Assembly (NCBI GenBank): GCA_965216155.1
Contig: CBDCFD010000007.1
Coordinates: 1,984,001 to 2,048,000, forward strand
Reading direction: 5' to 3'
Origin: CATOSP01 sp965216155
GTDB lineage: Bacteria > Chloroflexota > Dehalococcoidia > Lucifugimonadales > UBA3495
DNA length: 64,000 nucleotides
A model generated the notes under the pieces. It searched no databases. It was given only the letters and a program-made list of their open reading frames with translations, and was not told the origin of the DNA. Shown here in pieces: positions 62,591-64,000 of the stretch (its first letter is position 1; each line of letters starts with the position of its first letter). The position numbers and the translations under genes are program-made.

Positions 62591-63060
62591 GAGGGGAAAC
62601 CAGCAGTCTGCGGCATTCCAGGAGGGGATTGAGACCCCTGGCCCTCCAGGACCCGAAGAGGGATGCCAGGGTCATCTTGCTGCCGCTGCCCGCTCTCGAA
62701 CGGGTGCCGCCGCTGATTTTACGGCTGATCACCAGGTGGCGCAGGCTCCGTTCAGCAGCGTTGTTATCCGGGGGAGTCTCCGGGTGGGAAACGAAGACGA
62801 ACAACTCCTTGATGTGCCGCTCAATCCGCCGGCACAGGTTTCCCTGGACGGCCAGCGGGTCCTCCAGGAAAGGGCGGCACAGTCCAAGCAGCCGCCTTTC
62901 CAGCGTCAACTGCTCCCGTGAGGAACAGCCCCCGGCCGCCGCCCAACCCACGGCCTTGGCGTAGAGCCGTTGCACTCTCCGGGCCCACCGGACAAGACCG
63001 GCATCTTCCGGATACAACGTGAAGTGCCCGACGGTGTTTGTGGACTGCAGGGCCGCCCGC
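62583..63060 (-). pseudogene. IS66-family transposase C-terminal fragment
   Basis: Minus frame: STNTVGHFTLYPEDAGLVRW, HPETPPDNNAAERSLRHLVI, RKISGGTRSRAGSGSKMTLA and SLFGSWRARGLNPLLECRRL up to the stop at 62583. This is the end of the IS66 DDE domain, including the final Glu of NNAAERSLR. Upstream of about 63060 the similarity is lost, so the D-D part is missing or scrambled. Confidence 0.87.
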
Positions 63061-63408
63061 CGGGTCGGCGCGCGCGGCCGGCCAAGTGATGGTCCTCAAG
63101 TGCGACGGCCCATCCGGCCAGGGCGTGGCGGGCTAGGACCCCCAGGCCACTCCTCCGACGCCGCGCCATCCCAGGCCTCCTGATCGGTGGTTGTGAACCA
63201 TCGTGACCCGGCCACCATGTTGCCCAGCCAGACATCGACAGAAGACCCTCCCAAGTCAAAGGGGGCCACTGGTAATCAAACCCCTCGGCACCATTTTCTC
63301 CATCCAGACATTGTCTCCAGGGTTGTTTGCCACCTCAGCCAGCTACGGATACACTCGATTGTAGAGCGCGGCAAAAAACCACCCGTTTGTTGAGCGGAGA
63401 AGAACACC
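63061..63408. other. No recognised gene (350 bp)
   Basis: Between the IS66 fragment and the zinc-ribbon gene. Short frames on both strands, none with family similarity; part may be scrambled IS66 DNA. The last 40 bases hold the leader of the zinc-ribbon gene (GAGCGGAGAA). Confidence 0.4.
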
Positions 63409-63948
63409 ATGCACGTCTACCTGGCAGGCGCCTGCCCCCAGTGCCGCAGCACGACGATGGTGGTAACCAACCAGGACGACGCTTGGGGAAAGGGCCACGC
63501 CATCAACTGCGGTGTCTGCGGCCGCCGGGTGATCGCGGCAGGACTCACCGGGAGGGGACTGCAGTGGCACGGCTCGATAGACCCGGAGGTTTGGGGCAAC
63601 AAGCTGTGGGACTTCGCTTCGGAAGGGGTCGATTCCGTCACCATGGCAGAGGGTGACCGCCGAAGCGAGGAGAGCAGAGTTGTCGCCGCAGCCGCCGTGG
63701 TCCACTACGCCCCGGGAGACTCCCCGCTGTGTGGCCTCGAGGAGAGTCCCGAACCGATGACCTCCGAGCTGGAGCTGGTGCGGGGATGCGGAGACTGTCT
63801 TGAACTGGTGGCCGAGGACCTGGCCGACCAGAACACATACATGGGCCGCTGCCTCCACTGCAATCAGGAAATCCATGCCAAGGGCGGAGTCGCCTGGCGC
63901 CGTGCGGTCCGGAATCCCTGCCCGCACTGCGGCAAACCGGGGTGGTGA
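63409..63948 (+). CDS. Zinc-ribbon protein before a serine recombinase
   Basis: 179 aa with five CxxC pairs: CPQCRST, CGVCGRR, CGDCLE, CLHCNQE and CPHCGKP, so two zinc ribbons at the ends of a less conserved middle (about 40-140). There are no catalytic residues. It is four bases ahead of a serine-recombinase gene, which suggests an accessory of that recombinase or of a small mobile element. No close family is recalled. Confidence 0.75.
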   Translation: MHVYLAGACPQCRSTTMVVTNQDDAWGKGHAINCGVCGRRVIAAGLTGRGLQWHGSIDPEVWGNKLWDFASEGVDSVTMAEGDRRSEESRVVAAAAVVHYAPGDSPLCGLEESPEPMTSELELVRGCGDCLELVAEDLADQNTYMGRCLHCNQEIHAKGGVAWRRAVRNPCPHCGKPGW

Positions 63949-63952
63949 AGCG

Positions 63953-64000
63953 ATGATGATTCCCGTCACCTATGGCTACGCGCGGGTCAGCAAGAGCGAC
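63953..64000 (+). CDS. Serine recombinase (resolvase/invertase family), first 16 codons
   Basis: Reading from ATG 63953 to the window end: MMIPVTYGYARVSKSD. YGYARVSxxD is the unmistakable N-terminus of serine recombinases; the Ser in ARVS is the nucleophile. The rest lies beyond the edge. Confidence 0.85.
   Translation, partial: MMIPVTYGYARVSKSD

Overview
The window is high-GC bacterial DNA. The gene content (N-acyl-D-amino-acid deacylase and COG3618-like amidohydrolases, an F420/FMN luciferase-like oxidoreductase, an NHL-repeat protein, a haloalkane dehalogenase relic and a long MoxR/DUF58/VWA operon) fits a Chloroflexota genome, perhaps of the Dehalococcoidia/SAR202 kind. That assignment is inference from gene families; no rRNA marker is present. 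Much of the window is accessory DNA crowded with insertion sequences and anti-invader genes, many of them broken.

Layout. 1-1.55 kb: an iscB gene on the minus strand, running off the left edge, with its omega-RNA region upstream. 2.06-2.5 kb: hicBA. 2.77-5.5 kb: a frameshifted IS1380 abutting the 3' part of an IS21 (istA end, istB), then a vsr relic. 5.8-9.9 kb: two hydrolase genes separated by dnaN and haloalkane dehalogenase fragments. 9.86-14.47 kb: a second IS1380 copy interrupted by two different IS110-family elements. 14.6-16.6 kb: a ParA ATPase / unknown / PIN operon. 16.7-17.1 kb: an IS630 scrap inside a truncated paralogue of the next gene. 17.74-30.6 kb: an intact eight-gene plus-strand operon (large membrane protein, ABC exporter pair, coiled-coil protein, MoxR, DUF58, two VWA proteins), the most chromosome-like part.

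30.8-42.5 kb is a minus-strand defence island. In transcription order it reads XRE regulator, ImmA/IrrE peptidase, type III-like Res (split by one in-frame TAG), a small unknown protein, a PIN toxin, type III-like Mod (broken), an AAA ATPase, and a RelE-helicase fusion. The mod gene carries five heptanucleotide-repeat insertions, one of which contains a 23S-rRNA-intervening-sequence (S23) four-helix-bundle gene. 42.5-44.1 kb: a short prokaryotic Argonaute with one frameshift and one stop. 46.8-51.0 kb: a decayed integrative element (winged-helix protein, UvrD C-terminal piece, XRE, tyrosine recombinase) next to a tRNA-Arg(UCU) half gene. 52.0-53.3 kb: a 3'-truncated istA. 53.3-58.7 kb: an intact radical SAM / DUF6375 / 1325-aa STAND NTPase operon, a good candidate for an undescribed defence system. 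58.7-64 kb: a complete IS110 element inside an IS66 remnant, an NHL-repeat gene and a luciferase-like gene between outward IS66 ends, an IS66 3' end, and a zinc-ribbon protein followed by the first 16 codons of a serine recombinase.

The most direct sequence evidence concerns two related IS110 copies (13.2-14.3 kb and 58.7-59.9 kb). Their 5' non-coding regions can be read as bridge RNAs: each holds two short guides that match the left and right flanks of its own insertion site around a CT core, and the guides differ between the copies in step with the sites. Three transposases in the 9.9-14.4 kb nest have the same GAC to GGC change at a catalytic aspartate, so the nest looks fossilised.
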